A DNA stretch of 64,000 nt from positions 9,819,207 through 9,883,206 of the forward strand of contig CM060127.1 of NCBI GenBank assembly GCA_030522415.1, written 5' to 3'. The stretch is from Channallabes apus. Lineage: Eukaryota; Chordata; Actinopteri; Siluriformes; Clariidae. The notes beneath the pieces were generated by a model. The model did not search any database, was not told the origin of the DNA, and was given only the letters and a program-made list of their open reading frames with translations. Shown piece after piece: positions 32,894-44,059 of this stretch. The number at the start of each line of letters is the position of its first letter. Position 1 is the first letter of the stretch. The translations under genes were made by a program, and so were the position numbers.

Positions 32894-35619
32894 GTGAGGA
32901 ATAGGCTCAGAGCCCGTGCACACCGCACACCTCTGCCTAGCATCCTGCTCGCCAACGTCCAGTCACTGGAAAACAAACTCGATGACCTCAGGGCCAGGAT
33001 AGAGTTCCAGAGAGACATTCGGGACTGCAATCTCCTCTGCTTCACCAAGACATGGCTGAACCCAGCGGTGCCAGACCACGCCATACAACCAGCCGAGTTC
33101 TTCTCGGTTCACCGCATGGACAGGACGCGGGACTCGGGGAGGTCAAGGGGAGGCGGCATGTGCTTAATGGTGAACAACAGCTGATGCAACAGCGCGAGCG
33201 TTGTTCCTCTTACATGCTCCTGCACACCAAACCTGGAAATACTGTCCATGTGTCGTCCTTTTTATCTTCCACGGGAGTTCACATCGGTCATAATCAGTGC
33301 CATTTACATCCCACCACAAGCGGACACGGACACTGCCTTATGCGAGCTGCATGAGGTGCTCACACAGCACCAGACACAACACCGGGACGCTGCACTCATT
33401 GTGGCGGGGGACTTTAATAGTGGCAACCTCAAACGTGCAGCGCCGAACTTTTATCAGCACATCACCTGCCCCACCAGGGGCGAAAGAACACTAGATCATT
33501 GTTATACAACGGTCAAGGACGGCTACAAGGCGCAATCTCATCCAGCGTTTGGTAAATCCGACCACGCCGCCATCTTCCTCATGCCAAAATATAAACAAAG
33601 GCTGAAACAGGAAGTTCCGGTTCAGAGGGAGGTCGCACGCTGGATGGACCAATCGGTGGCCGCGTTACAGGACGCACTCGATGACGCAGGCTGGGACATG
33701 TTCAGAAACAGCTCCGATGATGACGTCAGCGTGTTTACGGAAGCGGTTGTGGGATTTATTGGGAAGCTAGTAGACGATACGGTGGAGAAAAAGACTATCA
33801 GAACGTTTCCCAACCAGAAGCCGTGGGTGGATAAAACCATCCGTGACGCTCTGAGATCTCGCACAGCTGCCTACAACACGGGACTTGCGTCGGGGGACAT
33901 GGAACCATACAAGGCTGCGTCATACAACGTCCGGAAGGCGGTGAAAGAGGCGAAGCAGCGTTACGGGAGAAAACTAGAGTCACAGCTTCAACAGAGGGAC
34001 TCTAGGAGCCTGTGTCAGGGACTAAGGACAATAACGGACTATAAAGCACCAACATCCGGTATGACGAACGCGACTCTGGCAGACGAGCTCAACACATTCT
34101 ATGCTTGCTTCGAGGCTGCAGCTAAAGACGCTAGCGATGCTAATGCTAACGGCGCTAATGCTAACGGCGCTAACGGCTGCAGACAGGAAGACACTGCCAG
34201 CACCGGGAACGCGCTCATCATCACCGAGCACGACGTGAGGAGAGCCTTCAAGAGAGTGAACACCAGGAAAGCAGCAGGACCAGACGGCATCTCAGGCCGT
34301 ATCCTCAGAACCTGCGCAGACCAGCTAGCACCTGTGTTCAGAGATATTCAACATCTCCTTATCTCAGTCGGTGATCCCCACGTGCTTCAAAGAGTCCATC
34401 ATTGTTCCTGTCCCGAAGAAACCACATCCTGCTTCTCTCAATGACTATCGCCCTGTAGCCCTCACCTCAGTAGTGATGAAGTGCTTTGAACGCCTTATCA
34501 GAGACTTCATCATTTCTTCGCTACCCGACACACTGGACCCACTACAGTTTGCATACCGTCAGAACCACTCCACAGACGATGCAATCTCTCATCTCCTCCA
34601 CATATCACTCACTCACCTGGACACTAGGAAAGGGAATTATGTTAAAATGCTCTTCATCGACTACAGCTCTGCTTTTAATACCATAATTCCCTCCACACTC
34701 ACCACCAAGCTGGAGCACCTGGGACTCATCTATATGTCATCTATATGTCAGTGGATCTCCAATTTTCTGACTGGCAGACCACAGGCAGTAAGAATGGGCG
34801 GACATGTCTCAGCTACACTCACTCTCAGCACTGGAGCCCCCCAGGGTTGTGTTCTGAACCCCCTGCTGTACTCTTTGTACACCCACGACTGCATGGCCAC
34901 TACCAACTCCACCTCCATCATCAAGTTTGCTGACGACACCGTCGTGGTCGGACTGATCAACAATGATGAGTCGGACTTCCTAGAGGAGATTGGAAATCTG
35001 TTGAACTGGTGCCAGAGGAACAATCTCCTCCTGAACGTCAGTAAGACAAAGGAGCTGATAGTGGACTTTAGTACAAAGCAGGAGAGGAACTACCAGACCC
35101 CCGTCATCAACAGGAGCCCAGTGGAGAGAGATTGACAGCTTCAGATACCTCGGTGTTCACATCACGCAGGACCTGTCATGGTCCTGTCACATCAACACCG
35201 TGGTGAAAAAAGCCCGGCAGCGTCTGTACCACCTCAGACGCTTGAGAGACTTTAGACTGCCCTCCAAGGTGCTCAGGAATTTCTACTCCTGCACCATAGA
35301 GAGCATCCTGATGGGAAACATCACTACCTGTTTCGGGAACAGCACCATGCAGGACAGACGAGCTCTACAGAGGGTGGTGCGATCAGCCGAGCGCATCATC
35401 CACACTGAGCTCCCTGACCTGAACTCGATCTACAGCAAGCGGTGCTGGACTAAGGCCAGGAAGATCATGAAGGACCTCAGTCACCCCAGTAATGGACTGT
35501 TCTCTTTGTTGCGGTCTGGGAAGCGATTCCGCTCCCTAAAGGCCAACACAGAGAGGCTGAGGAGGAGCTTCTTCCCGCAGGCGATAAGGTCTCTCAATCG
35601 CACCTCCACACAGGACTAA
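32894..35619 (+). pseudogene. LINE endonuclease / reverse transcriptase, broken
   Basis: The APE-type endonuclease is read first (ILLANVQSLENKLDDLRARI, LCFTKTWLNP, then after a stop at 33,181 IVAGDFNSGNL, DHCYTTV and KSDHAAIFLMP). RT follows: AAGPDGISGRILRTCADQL, a frame change near 34,345, then [54 protein letters not shown] and the catalytic FADDTVV at about 34,925. A second frame change near 35,130 leads to the thumb and C-terminal region (35,200-35,619). One stop and two frameshifts are all that break it, so it is a fairly young copy. The protein would nick DNA and copy its RNA at the nick. Confidence 0.85.
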
Positions 35620-36548
35620 TAACATCTTTTAAGCTCACAACACTGACTGGACAATCATGGTTACATTCATACACACTTGCACTAAATATTTATACATCTG
35701 GACAATTGCACATGTCACTTTCATTAGTCACTTTTCATGCATATTTGCACAACCACTGACACTTAAATTCTATATACATATATACTGCCCCCCCTATATT
35801 TCTATATTTCTATATTTTGCAATATTTTATTCTGCCCTTATTGTACAATAAATTTAACTAGTAAAATTTATTTCTTTAGTATTTCCTTTTTATTGATTAT
35901 TTATTTTACGTACAAGCTTTTATTTTATTTTCAAGGTCACTGGCGGTCGTGTAAGCGTTTCACTGCATGTTATACTGTGTATGACTGTGTATGTGACAAA
36001 TAAAATTTGAATTTGATTTGAATTTGAATCATACGGAACATCTCGACCCATTTGCTGCCGTAATCTACGACCACCAGCAGATGTTCATTGAGCCGGGATG
36101 ACCGCGGAAAAGGACCCATGAGATCCACTCCCAACATAAAACCAGGTTCCACCACGGGTGTGCTTTGTAGTAGACCTGCCAGCTTACTTATGCGGGGTTT
36201 ATACTTCTGACAGGTGGTGCAGTTCCTACAATGTTCCCAGATATCTCGGGTTATCTCAGGCCAGTAGGCGACCTCCAGCAGCCTCCGCAGGGTCTTCATC
36301 CGCCCTAGATGACCACTGAGAGGGTTGTCTGTGGGCGTACTGTGATACTGAGGACGCAGAGATGTTGGGATGACCAGCTGAAGGAGACCATGCCCAGCCT
36401 GTTTGGGGATCTGACGATACAGGAACTGGTTTATTATACAATAATGTATTTTTCCCACGTCAGGATCTAACCTTGCCTCTTTCCACAGTGTCTGAAGCAT
36501 CTCGTCCGCCTTTTGGGCCTTCTCCAGTTCCTCCCAATCACCGGGCAA

Positions 36549-38045
36549 ACCCCACTATAGATCATTGCCTTTATATACGGCCAGAGGGGCGTCCGTGATT
36601 TCTCCCTCCCAGCGTCGTGACAGGGAATCTGGAACGATATTGCATTGCCCCTTCCAGTATTGGACTACAAATTCGAATGTTTGTAGTCTAAGCACCCACC
36701 GTGTAAGGCGCGAGGAGGGGTTTGGATGGTTGAAAACCTAGGTCAAAGCAGCATGGTCCATAATAATAGTAAAAGTCTTTCCCTCCATGTACTGACGCCA
36801 TTTCTCCACCGCCCACACTACTGCAAAACATTCCTTTTCTGATGCCGAATACCTGGTTTCAGCCCCGTGCAGCAGCCGGGAGGCGTAGACGATCACATGC
36901 TCTCCATCTTCGTGATCTTGTGTGAGTACCGCACCCAGGCCAACGTTGCTGGCATCTGTCTGCACCTTGAAGGGGCGGTCGAAGTCTGGAGCCTTTAAAA
37001 TCGGCGTATGTTGCAGAGCAGTCTTCAGATCTTCAAAGGCCGACTGGCATTCGGGGGTCCATACCCACCTGGCTCCTTTCTTCTTTAGGGCATGCAAAGG
37101 AGCAGCACGCTCTGAGAAGCGGGGTATGAATCGGTGGTACCAGCCAGCCAGCCCTAGGAAGCGCTGTAGCTCCTTCAGGTTGCAGGGGATGGGGTAAGTT
37201 TGGATCGCCGTTACTTTAGCTTCTTCTGTCTTTATGCCTTCTGCTGATATCACGTGTCCCAGAAAGGAGAGAGATGACTGATAGAATTAGCATTTTTTCA
37301 GATTGAGTGTGAGACCGGCTGCTTCGAGTAGAGAAAACATCTGTTGGAGATGGTCAAGGTGAGAACTGGCATCTTTTGAGTAGATGACGATGTCGTCTAT
37401 GTAGACGAAACAGTACTTCCCAATTGCCTCAGCTAAAATGGAGGTCATGAGTCTTTGGAAGGTTGCCCCTGCATTCTTTAGGCCAAAGGGAAGACGGAGG
37501 AACTCATACTGATTGTTCTTGGTCACGAAGGCGGTCTTAGGGATGCTATCCGAGTGCATTTCCACTTGCCAATACCCGCTGCGCAGATCCAAAGAGCTGA
37601 ATATAGTAGCTCCGTAGAGCGCTTCCAGGAATTCGTGGACCTGGGGCATGGGGAAGCCGTCCAGCGGTGTTTTGCTGTTAAGGACCCTAAAGTCCACACA
37701 GAAACAGGTCCCACCCCCCTTTTTACTCACCAGCACGACCGGAGTGGCCCATGGCGAGGTAGATGACCTGATGATACCAGCCTCTAGCATCTTGGCGACT
37801 TCATCCTCTACAATCTGTTGTTTATGGACAGGTACAGGGTAAGCCTTTTTTCTGACTGGTCTCTCATCGGTAGTGTATATATGATGAGTTAAAACCTTGG
37901 TATGGCCAATTTGGTCAGTGCATACAGTTGGCCATTCTAATAGTAATTCTTGCACTTGATATTTGTATTCTCCTGACAGGGTGGCGTTGCTGACCAGGTC
38001 CGAGATGATGGCCTCGGAGGCATCCGACACTTGAGGTAACGGATT
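36549..38045 (-). pseudogene. Gypsy A reverse transcriptase / RNase H
   Basis: RT is open from 38,030 to 37,287: HHIYTTDERPVRKKAYPVP, EDEVAKMLEAGIIRSSTSPW, VDFRVLNSKTPLDGFPMP, SSLDLRSGYWQVEM, FLRLPFGLKNAGATFQRLM and the active-site YIDDIVIYS. A stop at 37,287 and continuing sequence (FLGHVISAEGIKTEEAKV) follow. The RNase H domain (37,253-36,738: VQTDASNVGLGAVL, YSASEKECFAVVWAVEKW) ends at a stop beside the MDHAALT motif and continues with SRRWEGEITDAPLAVY. Two in-frame stops separate otherwise well-kept domains. Confidence 0.85.
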
Positions 38046-38047
38046 GG

Positions 38048-38974
38048 CTACGTAAAGGGAAACTTGGCCATGTGTGGACGCACATAGCGGTTTTCACCGT
38101 CTCTATCCGGGATGGTGTAGGAGCGTTGGCTAAAATTAATCTGTAGACCCACGTCCGTTAAAAAGTCCAACCCTAATACGCAGGGGAAGGTAAGATCACG
38201 ATCTTTCATAATAAAAAGACAAATCTCTATTTCTACCCCTTGTAATAAGCACCGGGCATGCAGCTTGCCTATTGCAACCTGCACTAAGCCATTGCCTAAT
38301 GAAAACGATTGTCCCTTTGCCGACTGCCACCTTTCGGCTGGTTCCTTTATCCTTCTCCATAGCGTCTCGATGATGAGGGAGAAGGTGCTGCCTGTGTTGA
38401 TGATGGCCGTACAGGGTACCTGATTTAAGGCGAGCTGCACCATTAACAGAGAAGGACTGGCCTGGGCTATGCCAAGGCTGGAAGGTCCTTTGCCCTCCCT
38501 CGTCTGTTTGGGAGCTAGAATGGAATTTTGCCTTTGTCTAAAAGCTTTAGCGGCATTAAAATCTCTTTCCACCAGCATCCCGATTCGTACCAGCTCGCTT
38601 ATGGTGATGACTGTACTCCGCAACAGGCTGGTGATGTGGGGGTTGCAATTCCTCAATGTTGCTTGTATAATTTCTCTTTCAGTCATCCTTGGTTTCCATC
38701 TCAGGCAGAGAGCTCGATACTGGAAGGCGAAGTCCCTTATGCTCTCATCAGGGTGCTGGACTCGCTCTCTCAGATGCTTCTCAGCCTCGACCTCATGATC
38801 CTCGGTGAGGAACGCCTTCAGCAACGCAGCTTTGAATGATCTCCAGCTCCTGACACCATGTCTTTCTGCGGTCCACCCGTCTTTAGCAGTGTGGGTGAGT
38901 ATAGAAGGGAGTGTAGCTAATATGTGACTATCGGAAAGTGGGTGTAAAGCTAAGTATTCCTCACACCTTTCCAC
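38048..38974 (-). pseudogene. Gypsy A Gag capsid and aspartic protease
   Basis: A 308-aa open frame. Residues about 1-130 are a retrotransposon Gag capsid region (RSWRSFKAALLKAFLTEDHEVEAEKHLRERVQ, IRDFAFQYRALCLRW). The aspartic protease domain lies around residues 180-290, with IINTGSTFSLI as the active-site loop. The catalytic Asp of the D-T/S-G motif is Asn here, which should inactivate the protease. The flap-side motif VLGLDFLTDVGLQIN follows. The frame is continuous, but the N-terminal Gag part is separated by a stop at 39,098. Confidence 0.8.
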
Positions 38975-39097
38975 AAAACTAATGGGGTCTTCTCCTTCAG
39001 TACCGCTAAACCTGGGGAACTCCAGTTTTATAGGGGCCTTGAAGGTAGGAGCATGCGTGCAGCTACTGGGAAATGGAGGATGAGAACTGGACTCTGG

Positions 39098-39850
39098 TCA
39101 ACGGAATGGAGTGGAGGTAACGACCGGCTGTGCATCCATCATGGCTTTTAGCTGTAAGTCCCGTCTCTTCATACATTCCATCATGGCATGGCCTACGTCA
39201 TTCAATTGGCCTTCACATAGTTTTTTTATCGCCTGGCACATTTGTTGCATTTCTTCTTGCACACTCTCTAGCTTGTGTTGGCTCACCAAGATATCTGTAT
39301 CTCGACCGCGTTGCAGTTCCCCCACCTGATCAGACAGCTCGTCCATTCGCTGGGAGAGTCTACCTTCCAGATCCTGCAGAGCTGTCTCCAGCTGGTTGAG
39401 GCGGTTTGCCAACACCATAGAGATGAGACTTCGGTCATCCTGGTCATCGGGGAGTGGTTGCTCTACCCCTCTAGCCGCGTGTGTCCTCATCATCCACCCC
39501 AGAACATCCTTCATTTTACATTTACATTTAGGCATTTGGCAGACGCTCTTATCCAGAGCGACTTACATTTATATCTCATTACACATCTGAGCAGTTGAGG
39601 GTTAAGGGCCTTGCTCAAGGGACCAACAGTGGCAACTTGGTAGTTGTGGGGTTTGAACCTGGGATCTTCCGAACCGTAGTCCAATGCCTTAACCACAGAG
39701 CTACCCCTGTCCATCTTCGGTGTCCAGGTAGAGATGGCTAAGAGTTTTAATTAACTCCTGGACGGGCTCATGACGCGTCACAAAAAGGCCTGCAGTGAAG
39801 TCTTGGGCTAACGACCCTTCCTCAGCTTGTACGTCGGAGTCGGCCATCAT
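39098..39850 (-). pseudogene. Gypsy A Gag N-terminal coiled coil, split by a SINE
   Basis: The start ATG is at about 39,850 (MMADSDVQAEE). Coding runs to the SINE at 39,514-39,712 and resumes at 39,513 with LGWMMRTHAARGV, LNQLETALQDLEGRLSQRMDELSDQVGEL. This heptad-like stretch predicts a coiled coil. It stops at 39,098. The same region is kept in gypsy B. Confidence 0.75.
39514..39712 (-). mobile_element. tRNA-derived SINE with ACATTT tail
   Basis: This is the same family as 11,168 and 19,421, in the minus orientation with the head at 39,712. It interrupts gag of gypsy A. A rough duplication (CATCCTT against CATCTTC) may flank it. Confidence 0.9.
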
Positions 39851-39957
39851 TGCCCCTATTTGCCTTCAATAAATAACACGATTAATCAAAGGCTTGAGTG
39901 AGAGTATTTACAAAATGTAAAACGGTACGAGAGAAGGCTGGCTAGGTAACAGCTAGG

Positions 39958-40699
39958 TGTAACAGGCGGTTGCCTGGTTACGGGCTCCCGGCCATTGGGG
40001 GCACTGTGGGAGCTAATTAAGCAACTCCCATAAAAGAGGAAGAGAGGCTGGGCCAGGTAACAGCAGCCATAACACAGCCTATGCTAAATGCTTAATGCTA
40101 AAGTTTAATGCTTAAAGCTAATATATTAGAAACCTGAATGCGGGATATGTCTGTCCAACACGCATGTGAGTACTGTACATGGATTTTAATATGTTTGTTG
40201 TGCAAGGCCCGTTGTGGCCATTATATGTGCTTACTGTGCACTGATTGCATCCCTCTTGCTGTGCTTATGCAGGAGGGTTTTTTGTTCTATGTTTGGGGTG
40301 TGTTCTCCTGGGTGTTGAGGTGTGTTACTGCTGTCCCCCCCCCCCCCCCGGGAAACCACGCTAGGGCTGTTGCACGCTACATCATCGGCTACACCCGCGT
40401 CACCCTCAGAGGGACGTCGCTCACAGTAAGGACGTCGGGCTTGGAGCAGGACGGCGCCTGGCTTTGATTATTGACTTATGGACTTGGGTTGAGAGAGAAA
40501 GGGCTCTGTATGAGCGCGAACATGGACTGTATGAATGTGGTATGAGTGGCCGGCGAGTGAGTGGTAATTGGTAGAGCACTTCATTAAATGTATATACACT
40601 TTGAATATATATCCTTGATATCTCTGGTGGTCCTTATCCTACCCTGATTTCAGCTAATGGCAAGTTACTGTTTTCAACAATACTAGCGAGTTTGTTACA
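39958..40699 (+). repeat. Gypsy B 5' LTR
   Basis: A 742-bp LTR, TGTAAC to GTTACA, with a C run at 40,339-40,350. Confidence 0.9.
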
Positions 40700-40700
40700 G

Positions 40701-40717
40701 TGGCGCCCAACGTGGGG
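40701..40717 (+). other. Gypsy B primer-binding site
   Basis: TGGCGCCCAACGTGGGG lies one base after the 5' LTR, in the place where a tRNA primes minus-strand synthesis. TGG-start sites pair with the CCA end of the tRNA. I do not assign the tRNA. Confidence 0.75.
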
Positions 40718-40834
40718 CCATCAGAGTTATATATACATTTGTGTGTATTTACGTTGTGTTATCGTTGCTGTCAGCTGTTACCTAGCCAGCTTTCTCTTAC
40801 TCCATATTACTTTGCAAAACATCACTCACGGTTG

Positions 40835-42220
40835 ATGCCTCCACCTCCTCCTCCCGTCGCCGCTGAAGACGACCAAAGCCCCATTTCCATGATGTTAGCC
40901 CGCCTCGATCAGATGGAGGTGACTCTGCGCGCACTGGAAGACAGACTCACCCGGCGAATGGATGAGCTGTCGGATCGGGTGGGTGAGCTGCAGCACATCC
41001 ACAACACTGGGGTATTGGCTTATCAACGTAAACTGGAGGATGCCCGGGTCGAGATGCAACAACTGTGTCAGACGGTGAGACAGCAATGTGAGGAGCAGTT
41101 GAACGACGTAGGCCGTTCCATGGTGGATTGTATGAAGAGGCGAGACTCACAACTAAAGGCCATGATGGGCGCACAACCGGTTACTACCTCCACTCCGTCC
41201 CCTCGACCAGGGTCCAGCTCTCATCCTCCTTCTCCTAATAGCTGCTCCCACCCTCCCATCTCCAAACCACCTGTGAAGCAAGTCTCCCTTCACGTAGCCA
41301 ATCCGTTACCCCAATTGTCTGACGTCTCTGAATCCGCCATCTCCAGCCTGGTCATCCCGACATCACTCCGGCCTCAATATTTGCAGCATGCCCACGTCAA
41401 CCCTCTCGGTGGTCATCTGGGGCAGATGAAGACCTTGCGGAGATTGCGGGAGGTCACCTACTGGCCGGAGATATGCCATGACGTCTGGAAGTATTGCAGG
41501 AACTGCACCACCTGTCAGAAGGACAAACCCCGCATAAGTAAGCTTGCAGGTCTACTACAAAGCACACCCAGGGTGGAACCTGGTTTTATGTTGGGAGTGG
41601 ATCTCCTGGGTCCTTTCCCACTGTCATCCCGGCTCAATGAACATCTGCTGGTAGTTGTAGATTACTGCAGCAAATGGGTCGAGATGTTTCCCATGAGAAC
41701 AGCGAAGGCTCACAGCATAGCCAACATTTTAACCAAGGAGATTTTCACACGCTGGGGCACGCCAGCTTACCTGGTTTCTGATAGGGGTCCGCAGTTCACT
41801 TCCCAGCTGCTCAACACCATCTGCCGGCAGTGGGGCATCACCCAGAAGCTCACCACCGCATACCATCCCCAAACCAACATCACGGAATGTACTAACCGGA
41901 CATTAAAACTCATGATAGCGGCGTTCATCAAAGTTAACCACAAACAGTGGGACCAATGGGTTCCGGAGTTTCGGTTTGCTATTAACACAGCCTGGCAGGA
42001 AGGCACTGACCAAACCCCAGCTGAGATAGCACTCGGACGCAAACTAAAGGGACCATTGGAAAGAATGCTACGTCGAAACATCTCACCTGACCATCCAGTC
42101 TATTCCATGGTGGAGCGGCAAGAAGCTCTGTTCCAGGTTGTCCGGAGCAATATGGCCAGTCCCCAGGAAAGGCAGGCGAAGTGCTACAACCTCAGACGAC
42201 GGGCTGTCACATACCATTAG
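40835..42220 (+). CDS. Gag coiled-coil / integrase fusion of gypsy B
   Basis: A 461-aa frame from the ATG before the proline run (MPPPPPP); the frame is also open upstream through the PBS but without a better start. Residues about 15-120 are the Gag coiled coil (LDQMEVTLRALEDRLTRRMDELSDRVGEL). After a Ser/Pro linker the frame passes, by deletion of capsid, protease, RT and RNase H, into integrase (VIPTSLRPQYLQ). The HHCC motif (GHLGQMKTLRR, CRNCTTCQ), the first Asp (MLGVDLLGPFP), the second (LVSDRGPQFTS) and the Glu (TNITECTNRT) are present. The frame ends at a TAG at 42,218; the last 75 codons of the C-terminal domain (42,221-42,447) follow after that stop. An intact DDE core fused to a multimerisation domain is unusual; expression is unknown. 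Confidence 0.85.
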   Translation: MPPPPPPVAAEDDQSPISMMLARLDQMEVTLRALEDRLTRRMDELSDRVGELQHIHNTGVLAYQRKLEDARVEMQQLCQTVRQQCEEQLNDVGRSMVDCMKRRDSQLKAMMGAQPVTTSTPSPRPGSSSHPPSPNSCSHPPISKPPVKQVSLHVANPLPQLSDVSESAISSLVIPTSLRPQYLQHAHVNPLGGHLGQMKTLRRLREVTYWPEICHDVWKYCRNCTTCQKDKPRISKLAGLLQSTPRVEPGFMLGVDLLGPFPLSSRLNEHLLVVVDYCSKWVEMFPMRTAKAHSIANILTKEIFTRWGTPAYLVSDRGPQFTSQLLNTICRQWGITQKLTTAYHPQTNITECTNRTLKLMIAAFIKVNHKQWDQWVPEFRFAINTAWQEGTDQTPAEIALGRKLKGPLERMLRRNISPDHPVYSMVERQEALFQVVRSNMASPQERQAKCYNLRRRAVTYH

Positions 42221-42428
42221 GGCGACCTTGTCTGGGTTCATGCTTTTCCTCAGTCTCGGGCAGAGAATTCTCACATGGCCAAGATAGCTTCAAAATGGAA
42301 GGGGCCTGCCGAAATCATCAAAGTCCTTAACAATGGAAATTATCAGGTGCAAATGACTACTCAAGCCGGACCATTCACGGTCCACTCGGCGAAGCTCAAA
42401 CCCTTTTATGGCGCAGTCACGCCTTTTT

Positions 42429-42443
42429 CCGAGGAGGAGGGGG
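42429..42443 (+). other. Gypsy B polypurine tract
   Basis: A G/A run ('cgaggaggaggggg') lies immediately before the 3' LTR. Confidence 0.7.
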
Positions 42444-43193
42444 TGTAACAGGCGGTTGCCTGGTTACGGGCTCCCGGCCATTGGGGGCACTGTGGGAGCT
42501 AATTAAGCAACTCCCATAAAAGAGGAAGAGAGGCTGGGCCAGGTAACAGCAGCCATAACACAGCCTATGCTAAATGCTTAATGCTAAAGTTTAATGCTTA
42601 TAGGTAATATATTAGAAACCTGAATGCGGGATATGTCTGTCCAACACGCATGTGAGTACTGTACATGGATTTTAATATGTTTGTTGTGCAAGGCCCGTTG
42701 TGGCCATTATATGTGCTTACTGCGCACTGATTGCATCCCTCTTGCTGTGCTTATGCAGGAGGGTTTTTTGTTCTATGTTTGGTGTGTGTTCTCCTGGGTG
42801 TTGAGGTGTGTTACTGCTGTCCCCATCCCCCCCCCCGGGAAAGCACGCTAGCGGTTGTTGCACGCGGGGCTGAACCATCGGCTACACCCGCGTCACCCTC
42901 AGAGGGACGTCGCTCACAGTAAGGACGTCGGGGCTTGGAGCAGGACGGCGCCTGGCTTTGATTATTGACTTATGGACTTGGGTTGAGGGAGAAAGGGCTC
43001 TGTATGAGCGCGAACATGGACTGTATGAATGTGGTATGAGTGGCCGGCGAGTGAGTGGTAATTGGTAGAGCACTTCATTAAATGTATATACACTTTGAAT
43101 ATATATCCTTGATATCTCTGGTGATCCTTATCCTACCCTGATTTCTGCTAACGGCAAGTTACTGTCTTCAACAATACTAGCGAGTTTGTTACA
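42444..43193 (+). repeat. Gypsy B 3' LTR
   Basis: A 750-bp LTR paired with 39,958-40,699; a small number of substitutions and indels separate them. Confidence 0.9.
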
Positions 43194-43280
43194 AACAGCA
43201 CCGTTAACCATGCAAGAATGAACAGCAACAATAACACATAATTGTCAAATATACACAATATATATATATAGCTCTGATGG

Positions 43281-43297
43281 CCCCACATTGGGCGCCA
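43281..43297 (-). other. Gypsy A primer-binding site
   Basis: On the minus strand TGGCGCCCAATGTGGGG follows the 5' LTR by one base. It differs from the site of element B by one base. Confidence 0.75.
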
Positions 43298-44059
43298 CTG
43301 TAACAGACTCGCTATAGTTACTAAAACAATAACTTGCCGTTAACAGAAATCAGGGAGTAAATAAGGACCACCAGAGGCTACAAATATGCCTTTAAGTGTA
43401 TTTACATTTAATGTTTGTGTTGTGCCTCACACCATCCATACACACCGGCCACTCGTACTGTACCACACACTCACTCAGTCCATGCACGTAATGATATATA
43501 CAGAGTCCTTTCTCTTAATCCAAAAAGTCCATATATATATATATATATATATTACACAAAAGGTGGAATAAAGTAACCAGGGGATATCCTCGCTCCAAGT
43601 CCGATGTCCCCCCTGTGAGCAACGTCCCTTTGGTGGCGGCGCGGGAGTGGCCGAGCCCTCGGCACCGCGCGCCCCCTGCTGCTGACGTGTTTGATCCCGG
43701 AAAACAGCCCACAAGCAGCAGCTCCCGGAAACCGTACCAACACGAACAACAGCGAAAACAGAAGCAAAAACCCTCCTGCATAACCACAGCAGGAGAGACG
43801 CCGTGAGTATCTTAAAGCACATATACGTAAAACGTAAAGTAAGTACATATACATAAAACGGATAAGTATCTTATAATATATTTACTCGAAACGCGTGTTA
43901 TATCGTTAAGTTTTAATTGTTTTGCAGCACACCGCTTTTAGCCGGCATTAGCATCGCTAATTAGCATTAGCATCGCTAGCCCGGATATCACGTTTGTTTG
44001 TTTGTTTGTAAAGTTTGTTTTCGCTTCCTCACACCGATTATTTTCCGTGTTTAGACACC

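Larger units (their letters stand above)
32590..36028 (+). mobile_element. Jockey/I-type LINE with 6-bp duplication
   Basis: A 3.44-kb non-LTR retrotransposon inserted in gypsy A integrase. The direct repeat TCATAC flanks it (32,584-32,589 and 36,029-36,034). The 5' end has two tandem 20-bp units each containing AAGATGGCGCC. The 3' end is 'tgtgacaaataaaatttgaa' with TTTGA repeats. The same tail ends the tRNA-Ile-like SINE at 57,605. Clade assignment (jockey/I group) is from RT and endonuclease motifs and is approximate. Confidence 0.85.
32141..36548 (-). pseudogene. Gypsy A integrase, split by a LINE and internally deleted
   Basis: The N-terminal part (36,548 down to 36,031) has the HHCC zinc-binding motif (GHLGRMKTLRR, then YWPEI and CRNCTTCQ) and the first catalytic Asp region (MLGVDLMGPFP). 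The LINE at 32,590-36,028 follows. Beyond it the sequence jumps from the KAHNIANI motif to the LERMLHENISPDHP block, so about 300 bp carrying the second Asp and the Glu are missing compared with element B. The C-terminal, chromodomain-free tail (KWKGPAKVTKVLSKVNCQVQ, FTVHVANIKPFYG) ends at 32,141. It cannot be active. Confidence 0.8.
39958..43193 (+). mobile_element. Ty3/gypsy element B, internally deleted, nested in A
   Basis: The two LTRs (39,958-40,699 and 42,444-43,193) are nearly alike and of the same family as the LTRs of A, in the opposite orientation. The internal part is only 1.74 kb: PBS, a gag-integrase fusion frame, and a polypurine tract. No clean target duplication is seen (CTAGG on the left, AACAG on the right), which may point to recombination between elements. 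Confidence 0.9.

Noticed and set aside
38469..38839. Plus-strand frames opposite gypsy A gag
   Set aside because: Antisense shadows of a well-supported minus-strand coding region.
40700..40834. Upstream extension of the gag-integrase frame to the PBS
   Set aside because: It has no ATG and would start inside the primer-binding site; the ATG at 40,835 is the first plausible start.
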